Assembly (NCBI RefSeq): GCF_014646215.1
Contig: NZ_BMNA01000002.1
Coordinates: forward strand, 746,874 to 810,873
Origin: Nakamurella endophytica
GTDB taxonomy: Bacteria > Actinomycetota > Actinomycetes > Mycobacteriales > Nakamurellaceae
Length of the DNA: 64,000 bases
Reading direction: 5' to 3'
Shown: in pieces, positions 57,389 to 64,000 of the stretch
Layout of the letters: each line of letters begins with the position of its first letter
Numbering within the stretch: position 1 is the stretch's first letter
The notes under the pieces: model-generated
Seen by the model: only the letters and a program-made list of their open reading frames with translations
Database searches by the model: none
Told to the model about the DNA's origin: nothing
Program-made: the position numbers and the translations under genes

Positions 57389-58546
57389 GTGCGCACCGCC
57401 ATCCTGACCCGAGAGTTCCCCCCGGACATCTACGGCGGGGCCGGCGTCCACGTCGACTACCTGGTGCGGGAGCTGCGCACGCTGATCGACGTCGAGGTGC
57501 ACGCGTTCGGCGAGGACCGCCCGGGGGCCCGCGGACACCGCCCGGCAGCAGAACTGGCCGGGGCCAACGCGGCGCTGACGACGCTGTCGGTGGACCTGTC
57601 GATGGTGGCCGCGCTCGGGTCCGAGGACATCGACGTCGCGCACTCGCACACCTGGTACGCCAACATGGCGGGCCACCTGGCGAAGATCCTCTACGACGTC
57701 CCGCACGTGGTGACGGCCCACTCGCTGGAACCGCGGCGGCCGTGGAAGGCCGAGCAGCTCGGCGGCGGGTACCGGTTGTCGTCGTGGGCGGAGAAGACCG
57801 CCTACGACGCCGCGGACGCGGTGATCGCCGTGTCGGACGGCATGCGCACCGACGTCCTCGACTGCTACCCCGAGCTGGACCCGGCCAAGGTGCACGTGAT
57901 CCGCAACGGCATCGACACCGACATCTACCGGCCCTCGGACGAGCGGTCGCTGCTGGTCGACAAGGGCGTCGACCTGGACGCGCCGATCGCGTCCTTCGTC
58001 GGCCGCATCACCCGACAGAAGGGCGTCGGGCATCTCATCGCCGCAGCGCACCGGTTCGACCCGGGCGTGCAGCTGGTCCTGTGCGCCGGGGCGCCGGACA
58101 CCCCGGAGATCGCGGCGGAGACCGCCGCGGCCATCGCCGAGCTGCAGCAGGCCAGGCCGGGCGTCTTCTGGTTCGACGGCATGCTGACCCTGGACCAGGT
58201 CAAGCAGGTGCTCACCGCCTCGACGGTGTTCTGCTGCCCGTCGGTGTACGAGCCGCTGGGCATCGTGAACCTGGAGGCCATGGCCTGTGGTGCGCCGGTG
58301 GTGGCCAGCGACGTCGGCGGCATCCCCGAGGTGGTGGACGACGGCGTCACCGGGCGGCTGGTGCACTACGACGCCGACCGGCCCCGCGAGTTCGAGGAGG
58401 AGTTCGCCGCCGCCGTGAACGCGACGGTGGCCGACCCGGACGGCGCGCGGGCCGCCGGTCGGGCCGGGCGGGAACGGGCGGTGACGAGCTTCTCGTGGAC
58501 CGCGGTCGCCGAGCAGACCGTGGAGCTGTACCGGTCGCTGCGCTGA
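57389..58546 (+). CDS. glgA: GT4 glycogen synthase / alpha-maltose-1-phosphate synthase (GlgM type)
   Basis: A 385-residue GT-B glycosyltransferase using ADP-glucose. The N-terminal domain starts VRTAILTREFPPDIYGGAGV, with HSHTWYANMAG; the C-terminal domain has FVGRITRQKGVGHLIAAA and PSVYEPLGIVNLEAMACGAP with the catalytic glutamates. This short form matches mycobacterial Rv1212c (GlgM), which makes alpha-maltose-1-phosphate for the GlgE route rather than classical glycogen elongation. GTG 57389 is set by the -10 element; GTG 57380 is possible. It is divergent from glgC. Confidence 0.93.
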   Translation: MRTAILTREFPPDIYGGAGVHVDYLVRELRTLIDVEVHAFGEDRPGARGHRPAAELAGANAALTTLSVDLSMVAALGSEDIDVAHSHTWYANMAGHLAKILYDVPHVVTAHSLEPRRPWKAEQLGGGYRLSSWAEKTAYDAADAVIAVSDGMRTDVLDCYPELDPAKVHVIRNGIDTDIYRPSDERSLLVDKGVDLDAPIASFVGRITRQKGVGHLIAAAHRFDPGVQLVLCAGAPDTPEIAAETAAAIAELQQARPGVFWFDGMLTLDQVKQVLTASTVFCCPSVYEPLGIVNLEAMACGAPVVASDVGGIPEVVDDGVTGRLVHYDADRPREFEEEFAAAVNATVADPDGARAAGRAGRERAVTSFSWTAVAEQTVELYRSLR

Positions 58547-58678
58547 GGCGCTGCCCGGCGCCGCGAGCGCGAGGACGGATGCGACGGCGGGAGCCGGCCA
58601 CCAGCAGGGTCGGACCGTCGCTGGCCGGGGCTGCACGCCCCCGCGGGACGGGGCCGGCCGACCTGCGGACACACGACC

Positions 58679-58710
58679 GCCCGGAGCCGTCTGGTGGACG
58701 GACTCCGGGC
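58679..58710. terminator. strong bidirectional hairpin between glgA and the DUF3117 gene
   Basis: GCCCGGAGCCGTC (58679-58691) pairs with GACGGACTCCGGGC (58697-58710), a 13-bp stem with one bulged A and a TGGTG loop. It lies between convergent genes and lacks a T-tract. Confidence 0.7.
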
Positions 58711-58751
58711 GGAGGTCGTGCCGGTCGATCACCCGGCGGTGCAGCGTGCCG

Positions 58752-58919
58752 TCAGGACACGACGGCCTTCAACGCCTCGCCGAGGGTGGCCGCTTCGTCC
58801 GCGGAGATCTCCACGACGAGCCGTCCCCCGCCTTCCAGCGGGACGCGCATCACGATCCCGCGGCCCTCCTTCGTCACCTCCAGGGGACCGTCCCCGGTGC
58901 GGGGCTTCATGGCCGCCAT
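58752..58919 (-). CDS. DUF3117 protein
   Basis: A 55-residue protein conserved in actinobacteria (Rv1211 type). The sequence MAAMKPRTGDGPLEVTKEGR and RVPLEGGGRLVVEI are almost invariant in the family. The role is unknown. GGGAG lies about 7 nt before ATG 58919. Its place beside the glycogen genes is also kept in mycobacteria. It is divergent from the enoyl-CoA hydratase gene. Confidence 0.9.
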   Translation of the reverse strand: MAAMKPRTGDGPLEVTKEGRGIVMRVPLEGGGRLVVEISADEAATLGEALKAVVS

Positions 58920-59045
58920 GTACGAACTCCCTCCGAAATCCGGCATCGCCGCCGGTGCCGCCGACGGGGCGGGTGGCTGCGTGCGACTCGCCGGCGACCG
59001 GTCATCAGTGCTCCGGTCGCCGACCCGCAAGGACAGCGGTCCTCC

Positions 59046-59051
59046 TATTCT
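59046..59051 (+). promoter_or_regulatory. possible -10 element of the enoyl-CoA hydratase gene
   Basis: TATTCT, with a predicted leader of about 90 nt before GTG 59149. It lies in the 229-base divergent spacer to the DUF3117 gene. Confidence 0.4.
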
Positions 59052-59148
59052 CCCCCATCGAGCGACCTGCACCGACACCAGGTGCACAGCGCTCCGCGAC
59101 CTGGCGGACCGGCCGGCCGGGCCGCACCCGAGCAGAACGGGAGTCGCC

Positions 59149-60108
59149 GTGGGCACACCGCCGCCGTCAAACACCGAAGGGCCGGAACGCGGCGACGCCC
59201 CCGGCCGCAGCGGCGCGACGGACCCGACCTCCGCCGGGAGCGCCTCCGCGCCGGTCGGTGAGGGCCGGCCGGACGGTCGGCTCCGCGCCGGGCACGCGGC
59301 TGCGGACCCCGTCGGCGATGATTCGCCCGACGTGGTCGCGACCACCGACGGTGCCGTCCGCACCATCCGGATCGATCGACCTCGAGCGGGGAACGCCCTG
59401 ACCCTGGCGACCAAGGACCTGCTGCTCGGCGAGCTCCAGCGGGCCGCCGCCGACCCGGCCGTGCGCGCCGTGGTGCTGACGGGGACAGGACGGGCGTTCT
59501 GCGCCGGCCAGGACCTGCGCGAGCATGCGGCGCTGCTCGCGGCCGGCGACCCCCGGGTGTCGTCGACGGTCCGCGACTTCTACAACGCGGCCATCCTGAC
59601 GATCACCGGCATGCGCAAGCCGGTGGTGGCCGTCGTCAACGGCGTCACCGCCGGCGCCGGTCTGGGTTTCGCGTGCGCGTGCGACCTGCGGGTGGCCGGA
59701 CGGTCGGCGACGTTCACCGCCGCTTTCGCCGGCGTCGCGCTGGCCGCGGACAGCGGCGTCTCGTTCCTGCTGCCCCGGCTGGTGGGGTCGGGCCGCGCCA
59801 GCCGGATGTTGCTGCTCGGTGAGCGCTGGGACGCCGACCAGGCGCTGGCCGCCGGGCTGGTCGACGCGGTGGTCGACGACGCCGACCTGGCGGACGAGGG
59901 ACGTCGCCTCGCGACGCGGCTCGCCGAAGGCCCGACCGAGGCGTTCGCCTGGATCAAGGCGTCGCTGCACCACGCCGCGAGCACCGACCTGGCGTCGGCG
60001 CTGTCCTTCGAGGAGGCGGCGCAGGGCGCGCTGTTCCGGGGCGAGGACCACCGCGACGCCGTGGCCGCCTTCCTGGCCAAGCAGCGGCCGACCTACCGGG
60101 GCCGCTGA
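59149..60108 (+). CDS. enoyl-CoA hydratase/isomerase family protein
   Basis: A 319-residue crotonase-fold enzyme. After a disordered 60-residue Gly/Ser/Ala/Pro N-terminal extension come IRIDRPRAGNALTLATKDLL, the oxyanion-hole GTGRAFCAGQDLREHAALLA and VNGVTAGAGLGFACACDLRV. The second catalytic acid position reads AGVALAADSGVSFLLPRLVG with Asp, closer to isomerase/PaaG-like enzymes than to hydratases with Glu. GGGAG lies 5 nt before GTG 59149. Beta-oxidation or phenylacetate-type substrates are possible; no pathway genes are adjacent. Confidence 0.9.
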   Translation: MGTPPPSNTEGPERGDAPGRSGATDPTSAGSASAPVGEGRPDGRLRAGHAAADPVGDDSPDVVATTDGAVRTIRIDRPRAGNALTLATKDLLLGELQRAAADPAVRAVVLTGTGRAFCAGQDLREHAALLAAGDPRVSSTVRDFYNAAILTITGMRKPVVAVVNGVTAGAGLGFACACDLRVAGRSATFTAAFAGVALAADSGVSFLLPRLVGSGRASRMLLLGERWDADQALAAGLVDAVVDDADLADEGRRLATRLAEGPTEAFAWIKASLHHAASTDLASALSFEEAAQGALFRGEDHRDAVAAFLAKQRPTYRGR

Positions 60109-60137
60109 CCCCTCGGTCGTGCACCGTCGGCCGCACG

Positions 60138-60267
60138 GTGTCGGGCGCGGGTGCCGGGCGCGCGTGGCGGGCGCGCGTGGCGGATGCGGGCGGCGGGCGC
60201 GGGTGGCGGACGCGGGTGGCGGACGCGGGTGTCGGGCGCGGGTGTCGGGCGCGGGTGTCGGTGACGA
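60138..60267. repeat. 10 x 13-bp tandem repeat (GTGTCGGGCGCGG)
   Basis: Ten contiguous 13-bp units, consensus GTGKCGGGCGCGG, three of them exactly GTGTCGGGCGCGG. A period of 13 is not divisible by three, so it is not coding. Confidence 0.95.
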
Positions 60268-60420
60268 GGGACATCGGTATCGGACCGCCGGGCCTGTCGG
60301 CGCGCGGCGATCCCCCGGGCCGGCCGGCGGCGGAGTGAATGTGCTGCTGCCGCGCCCGCCGCCCGGTGCGGACCTGGCCGGCTGCCGGCTCCAGCGCCGT
60401 CCTGGACAGCCCCGCTCGCG

Positions 60421-60426
60421 TAGCCT
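60421..60426 (+). promoter_or_regulatory. -10 element of the DUF6191 gene (leaderless)
   Basis: TAGCCT, ending 6 nt before GTG 60433; identical to the mtr -10 element. Confidence 0.55.
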
Positions 60427-60432
60427 GAGCCG

Positions 60433-60954
60433 GTGGGTCCGCTGGGTGAACTGGGTGCGCTCTTCAACCCTGGCATGCGCCACGAGATGGAAGAGCGCCG
60501 GTCCAAGGCCATGCGTCGCGAGGAGGAGGGCAACGCCCGCGACGGGGACCTGCGGATCGACCTGGAGTCGGGCGTCGCGGTGATCAACAGTCCCGGGGGG
60601 CGGGATGCCGCCGCGGACGACCAGCACCGGTCGGCGGCCGGCATGGACACCGGCGCGGACACCACCGACCCCGCCGCGGCCCTCCCGCCGTCCGCGAGTT
60701 CGGCGGACACCGCGGGCGAGCTGCAGGCTCCGGAGGAGGTCGAGTCCGGGTCGGCGACCGCCCGCAGCGGTACCGACCGTTCGCCCGGTTCCGCCGCCCA
60801 GCGGCCGAACGCGGCCCCGGCCGACCGCCGGAGCGCGGCGGCGCAGCGCCGGGAGCAGCGAGCGGCGAGCCGCGACCCGCAGCAGCGCCGCGCGGTCCCG
60901 GAGCCGGCCACGTCGACCGGCCGGCCCAGCACCAAGGCCGGACGCGGCCGCTGA
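60433..60954 (+). CDS. DUF6191-like actinobacterial protein
   Basis: A 173-residue soluble protein. The first 55 residues (VGPLGELGALFNPGMRHEME, then RRSKAMRREEEGNA and IDLESGVAVI) are conserved in a small actinobacterial family of unknown function that I associate with DUF6191. The rest is disordered, rich in Ala, Ser, Arg and Asp, and differs from the usual short members. Leaderless start at GTG 60433. The next gene (tag) converges across a 274-base spacer in which I see nothing. Confidence 0.72.
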   Translation: MGPLGELGALFNPGMRHEMEERRSKAMRREEEGNARDGDLRIDLESGVAVINSPGGRDAAADDQHRSAAGMDTGADTTDPAAALPPSASSADTAGELQAPEEVESGSATARSGTDRSPGSAAQRPNAAPADRRSAAAQRREQRAASRDPQQRRAVPEPATSTGRPSTKAGRGR

Positions 60955-61228
60955 GGCCAGGCGCGGCCGGGTCGTTGCTCCGCAGCGGCTATGGCGCGGA
61001 CGGTGCACCTGCGGACCTCCCGCGCGCGGGCGGCAAGCCAGCTGGGGTGCTCGACGCCTGAGGGGTCCGTCCGCCCGGGTCGGTGCCCTGCTGTGCGGAG
61101 CTGGATACAGCCGCTGTCGCAGCTGCCGAGGCCCCCGTCGCGGCTCCCGCGGCGGTCGTCCCGCGTACCGCTCCCGGAGCGTGCGAACCGCACTGGCTGC
61201 AGAACGGTCCGAGGACCGGCCGGTGGTC

Positions 61229-61837
61229 TCAGCCGGTCGCCCGCCAGCAGTCCGCGAGGTGGTCGTCGACCATGCCGGTCGCCTGCATCAGTGCGTAGGC
61301 GGTCGTCGGACCGACGAACCGGAACCCCCGGCGCTTGAGTTCCTTGGCCATCGCGACCGATTCGAAGCTCTGCGACGGCACGTCGCCGAGTTCTCGTGGT
61401 CGCGCTCGTGGAGCCAGCGGACGGAAACTCCACAGCAGCGCGTCGAGACCCTCCGGGACGGCGAGCGCGGCCCGGGCGTTGGCGATGGCCGCGTCGATCT
61501 TGGCCCGATTGCGGACAATGCCGGCGTCGGCGAGCAGGCGGTCGACGTCCGCCGGTCCGTAGCCGGCGACCGTCGCCAGGTCGAAGCCGGCGAAAGCGGC
61601 GCGGAACGCCGGCCGCTTGCGCAGGATCGTAAGCCACGACAGGCCGGACTGGAACGCCTCCAGGGTCAGCCGCTCGAACAACGCGGCGTCGCCGTGCAGC
61701 GGCGATCCCCACTCCTCGTCGTGGTACCGGACGTAGTCCGGTGTCGACAGGGCCCAGGCGCAGCGCGGTCGCCCGTCGCCGGCCGGGTTCACCGGCGCCG
61801 CATCGTCGGCGACGACGCCGGCCGGCCGTTCGCTCAC
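61229..61837 (-). CDS. tag: DNA-3-methyladenine glycosylase I
   Basis: A base-excision repair enzyme that removes 3-methyladenine. The 202 residues show the N-terminal zinc ligands C and H pattern (RCAWALSTPDYVRYHDEEWG), LTLEAFQSGLSWLTILRKRP with the catalytic Glu, NRAKIDAAIANARA, and a C-terminal VGPTTAYALMQATGMVDDHL with the last zinc ligands (H, C in ADCWRATG). The GTG start overlaps the upstream SRPBCC stop (GTGA). It is the last gene of the minus-strand operon that enters at the window edge. Confidence 0.94.
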   Translation of the reverse strand: MSERPAGVVADDAAPVNPAGDGRPRCAWALSTPDYVRYHDEEWGSPLHGDAALFERLTLEAFQSGLSWLTILRKRPAFRAAFAGFDLATVAGYGPADVDRLLADAGIVRNRAKIDAAIANARAALAVPEGLDALLWSFRPLAPRARPRELGDVPSQSFESVAMAKELKRRGFRFVGPTTAYALMQATGMVDDHLADCWRATG

Positions 61838-62463
61838 CGCACCGCCTCCGACCCGGAGGCCTCCGATCCGTCCCCGGTGGCTGTCCCCGGCGCGCCCGCG
61901 ACACCGGTCCCGGCCGCGGAGCCATCGCTGCCGGTCGAGCCGGCGCCGGTTCCCGTCGTGCCGGTGGCGCCCGGATCGGTCGTCCCGGCGGGCCGGTGCT
62001 CGGGCCGGAGGGGCAGCGTCCCGCCGGTCACGCCGGCGGCAAGGGTCCGCAGGGATCGGCCGAGCCCCCAGCGGAACGCGGGCCGCAGGACCAGCCAGCC
62101 GATCCCGCCGAGGAGCCCCAGCGGTAGCTCGAGGTCCTCGATCCAGACGGCGCGGGCACCTGCGGCGGCGGGACGGACCTCGAAGATTCCCCGTCCCTTG
62201 ATCAGCCCGCCGTCGTGCCGGGTCTCCCACCGGCGCGGCGGGTCGAAGACGGTGACCTGCATGGTGTCCAGGACCCCCATGCCGCCGATGCCGGTCAACG
62301 CGGCCAGGCGGGAACCGACGGCCGGCACGGGGGCGTCTCCGGCGAGCGGGTAGAGCCGGGTGAGCAGCATCCAGCGTTCCTGCGACGGCAGGTCGACCAT
62401 CGCCTGGAACACCGACTCGACCGGCGCGGCGATGTCGAGGCCGACTTCGAGGCGGGCCTTCAT
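61834..62463 (-). CDS. SRPBCC (START-like) domain protein
   Basis: A 209-residue protein: residues 1-145 form an SRPBCC/polyketide-cyclase-like fold (LEVGLDIAAPVESVFQAMVD, VTVFDPPRRWETRHDGG, GIFEVRP) that binds a hydrophobic ligand; the last 60 residues are a Gly/Thr/Ser-rich disordered tail. Function unknown. Its ATG overlaps the DivIVA-gene stop (ATGA) and its stop overlaps tag, making a four-gene coupled run. Confidence 0.83.
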   Translation of the reverse strand: MKARLEVGLDIAAPVESVFQAMVDLPSQERWMLLTRLYPLAGDAPVPAVGSRLAALTGIGGMGVLDTMQVTVFDPPRRWETRHDGGLIKGRGIFEVRPAAAGARAVWIEDLELPLGLLGGIGWLVLRPAFRWGLGRSLRTLAAGVTGGTLPLRPEHRPAGTTDPGATGTTGTGAGSTGSDGSAAGTGVAGAPGTATGDGSEASGSEAVR

Positions 62464-62927
62464 CGCCGGTCCTCCCGGGCCGGGCCCGGGCCCGCCGGAC
62501 CGAAGGATCCCGCGGCCGCCGGGCTCTGCTCCCGGTCCGGTGACATCGCGAGGGTGTCGGCCGACCCGGCGTCGTAGAGGTCCGCAGCGGGCGGTCCGGC
62601 CGAGGCGTCGATGTCGTCCGCGAGACTCCGATCGGGGAGGGGCTGGCCACGCAGGCGGGCGTTGTCCCGTTCCAACTCATCGATGCGGTCGCCGACACGG
62701 TCGAGCACCCAGTCCACGTCGCTCATCCGGTAGCCCCGCAGGGCGAGCGAGAACTTGACCGACCGCACGTCGTCCGCGCCGATGCCCTCTCCGGGCAACT
62801 GAGCCGGCGACGTCCGCGGACTCAGCGGCGCCATCTGCTCCCCGCGGCCGAACACCAGGACGGCGAGCACGAAGACCACCGCACCGATCACCGCCGCGAT
62901 GACCAGGTACTCGAGGAGGGTGATCAC
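62460..62927 (-). CDS. DivIVA-domain membrane protein (Rv1209-like)
   Basis: A 155-residue protein with an N-terminal transmembrane helix (LEYLVIAAVIGAVVFVLAVL, residues 5-24), a DivIVA-like segment (DDVRSVKFSLALRGYRMSDV, about 52-71, then VDWVLDRVGDRIDELERDNA, a short coiled coil) and an acidic tail. Proteins of this kind (Rv1209) lie beside tag in mycobacteria; their polar-growth role is inferred only from the domain. GTG 62927 overlaps the upstream nuclease-gene stop (GTGA). Confidence 0.85.
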   Translation of the reverse strand: MITLLEYLVIAAVIGAVVFVLAVLVFGRGEQMAPLSPRTSPAQLPGEGIGADDVRSVKFSLALRGYRMSDVDWVLDRVGDRIDELERDNARLRGQPLPDRSLADDIDASAGPPAADLYDAGSADTLAMSPDREQSPAAAGSFGPAGPGPAREDRR

Positions 62928-64000
62928 GAGGTCGATGGTGCCACGGCAGCACCGTCCTTCCGGCTCGGTCCGTCGTCGGGCAGGTCGAACAGCCCGTAGG
63001 GGTCGTCGGATTCGGGCGGCTCGTCCGGCAGCGGGACCGGCTCGTCCGCGTCGACGTCCGCGAGGATCGCCGCCGGCGGTCCCGACGGCCCGGGGTCGTG
63101 GCCGTCCGGTGTCCCGCCCGCCTGGCGTTGGGGACCGGCGCCACGGCCCCGACCCGGACCATGGCGGCCGGCTCGGCGCGACGCAGTGGCGGACGCCGGC
63201 GGGTCGTCACCGGGGCCGGCGACCGACCGGTGCACCAGGTCGGCGAGCCCGTCGGCGTCCAGAAGGTCGGCCGGGCTGATCGTGACCCCGGCCCGGACGT
63301 GGACGAAGGCGGCGCGGACCCGGTCCAGCGGCAGGCCGAGCAACGCCGCCGCGGCCAGTCGGTAGGTCGCGAGCTGCACCGCGGCGACGTCGAGGTCCGC
63401 CCCGGACGGCGGCGGTCCCGTCTTCCAGTCCACCACCGTCACACCGCCGTCCGGGTCGGCGAACACCGCATCCATCCGGCCCCGGACGGTCAGCCCGGCG
63501 ACGGCGGTGGTGAACGGCAGCTCGATGTGGGTGGGTTGCCGGTCCGCCCACGGGGAGCGCAGGAACGCGTCGCGGAGCTCCTGCAACCCCGGCTCGGCGG
63601 CGACACCCTCGTCAGCGGCCCCGGGAAGATCTGCCACGTCGAGCAGCGGCGCTCCGGCGTACCGGCGCTCGAGCCAGGCGTGGAACGCGGTACCGCGGCG
63701 CGCGTGCTCGGACGGCGGCGCCGGGACCGGCCGGCGTAGCCGCCGGGCGAGACTGCGCGGGTCGGCGGCCAGGTCGACCAGCGCGCTCACCGACAGCCCT
63801 GCGGGCAGGGTGAGGTCGACCTCGGTGGACCGGGCCCGCTCCCGTTCGGCGAGCAGGAGAGCGACGTCCCGCGTCCACCCCCGCTCGTCGGCAGCGTCCG
63901 CACCGGAGCCGGTCGGCGCCGGGTCCGCGCCCGCCGCCCGCCGTCGCAGGGCAGCGCGCACCAGGTCCGCGCCGTCCTCCACGGCGGTACGGCGACCACC
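62924..64000 (-). CDS. RecB-like PD-(D/E)XK nuclease, C-terminal part of a UvrD/AdnB-type helicase (cut by window edge)
   Basis: The frame is open to the window end, so the 5' part is missing; at least 358 residues are present. Visible are the RecB-family nuclease motifs: RRGTAFHAWLERRYAG, HIELPFT, GRMDAVFADP, VVDWKTGPPPSG (Asp and Lys of the active site) and AVQLATYRLAAAALL. The C-terminal 110 residues are disordered and end in an acidic Pro-rich segment. In actinobacteria such modules end UvrD-family helicases acting in double-strand-break resection (AdnB). A stand-alone nuclease is not excluded. Its stop overlaps the DivIVA-gene start. Confidence 0.75.
   Translation of the reverse strand, partial: GGRRTAVEDGADLVRAALRRRAAGADPAPTGSGADAADERGWTRDVALLLAERERARSTEVDLTLPAGLSVSALVDLAADPRSLARRLRRPVPAPPSEHARRGTAFHAWLERRYAGAPLLDVADLPGAADEGVAAEPGLQELRDAFLRSPWADRQPTHIELPFTTAVAGLTVRGRMDAVFADPDGGVTVVDWKTGPPPSGADLDVAAVQLATYRLAAAALLGLPLDRVRAAFVHVRAGVTISPADLLDADGLADLVHRSVAGPGDDPPASATASRRAGRHGPGRGRGAGPQRQAGGTPDGHDPGPSGPPAAILADVDADEPVPLPDEPPESDDPYGLFDLPDDGPSRKDGAAVAPSTS

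Larger units (their letters stand above)
60109..60432. other. repeat-dominated spacer
   Basis: A 324-base gap between the enoyl-CoA hydratase and the DUF6191 gene. The 13-bp repeat array (60138-60267) fills 130 bases; the rest is GC-rich, ending in the -10 element at 60421-60426. No gene seen. Confidence 0.6.

Noticed and set aside
60138..60267. Could the 13-bp array be a CRISPR or coding repeat?
   Set aside because: Units are contiguous without spacers, and 13 is not a multiple of three, so neither applies.

Overview
This is 64 kb of very GC-rich chromosome (GTG starts and C/G third positions throughout) from a mycothiol-using actinobacterium. The evidence is a mycothione reductase, a bacterial Ku protein, actinobacteria-specific families (DUF3117, DUF4439, DUF2631, DUF6191), a GlgM-type glycogen enzyme and gene neighbourhoods long known from Mycobacterium. 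The window cannot fix the genus; a Nakamurella/Frankia-like or other non-mycobacterial actinobacterium is plausible. I saw no rRNA, tRNA, CRISPR array, prophage or insertion sequence, so this is almost entirely core genome.

Layout. 0-9.5 kb (minus strand): a GntR/FCD regulator, then the ribosome-assembly/transcription operon read right to left: rimP, nusA, ylxR, infB, a DUF503 gene, rbfA, nrnA. 9.8-16.8 kb: a lipoprotein/DUF4439 pair divergent from rimP, proS and a double-GNAT gene (minus), yaaA, a RIO-type kinase (plus) and a small zinc-ribbon gene. 17-21 kb: Ku (minus), mycothione reductase and an unknown gene (plus), methionine aminopeptidase (minus). 21-30 kb: a penicillin-binding lipoprotein, a MalY-like aminotransferase, an MFS exporter, a Ser/Thr-rich lipoprotein, a two-subunit CoA-transferase and a DUF4081-type GNAT. 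30-34 kb: dxr, rip1 and ispG (isoprenoid precursor synthesis plus site-2 protease). 34-41 kb: DUF2631, a small unknown gene, rlmN, a fructosamine-kinase-like gene, a double aspartic-protease-like lipoprotein, and MOSC overlapping an S9 peptidase. 41-46 kb: a ferritin-like protein divergent from a DEAD-box helicase, then a beta-propeller membrane protein and a PHP phosphatase operon. 47-56 kb: corA, a YflT-like protein, mrp, and the envelope-stress cluster sigE-rseA-htrA-tatB with an O-methyltransferase and a VanY-like lipoprotein. 56-64 kb: divergent glgC/glgA, DUF3117, an enoyl-CoA hydratase, DUF6191, and an overlapping minus-strand run ending in tag, with a RecB-like nuclease gene entering from beyond the window edge.

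How it works together. Three themes dominate: ribosome maturation and translation (rimP, nusA, infB, rbfA, proS, rlmN, map), envelope building and surveillance (PBP lipoprotein, rip1, sigE/rseA/htrA, tatB, VanY-like, mrp), and redox or repair housekeeping (mycothione reductase, Ku, tag, helicase-nuclease). Overlapping GTGA/ATGA junctions couple many neighbours translationally.

Most notable signals: an apparent sigma-E autoregulatory promoter (GGAAC-N17-CGTT) just upstream of sigE; about ten genes whose TAnnnT -10 element ends 6-7 nt before the start codon with no Shine-Dalgarno, as expected for leaderless transcripts; a lipoprotein with two DTGA aspartic-protease motifs in one chain; long acidic tails on both RimP and RbfA; a candidate 21-codon leader ORF before the RIO kinase; and many short tandem repeats (9, 12, 13 and 21 bp periods) in intergenic spacers. 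I did not find a convincing wholly new multi-gene system.
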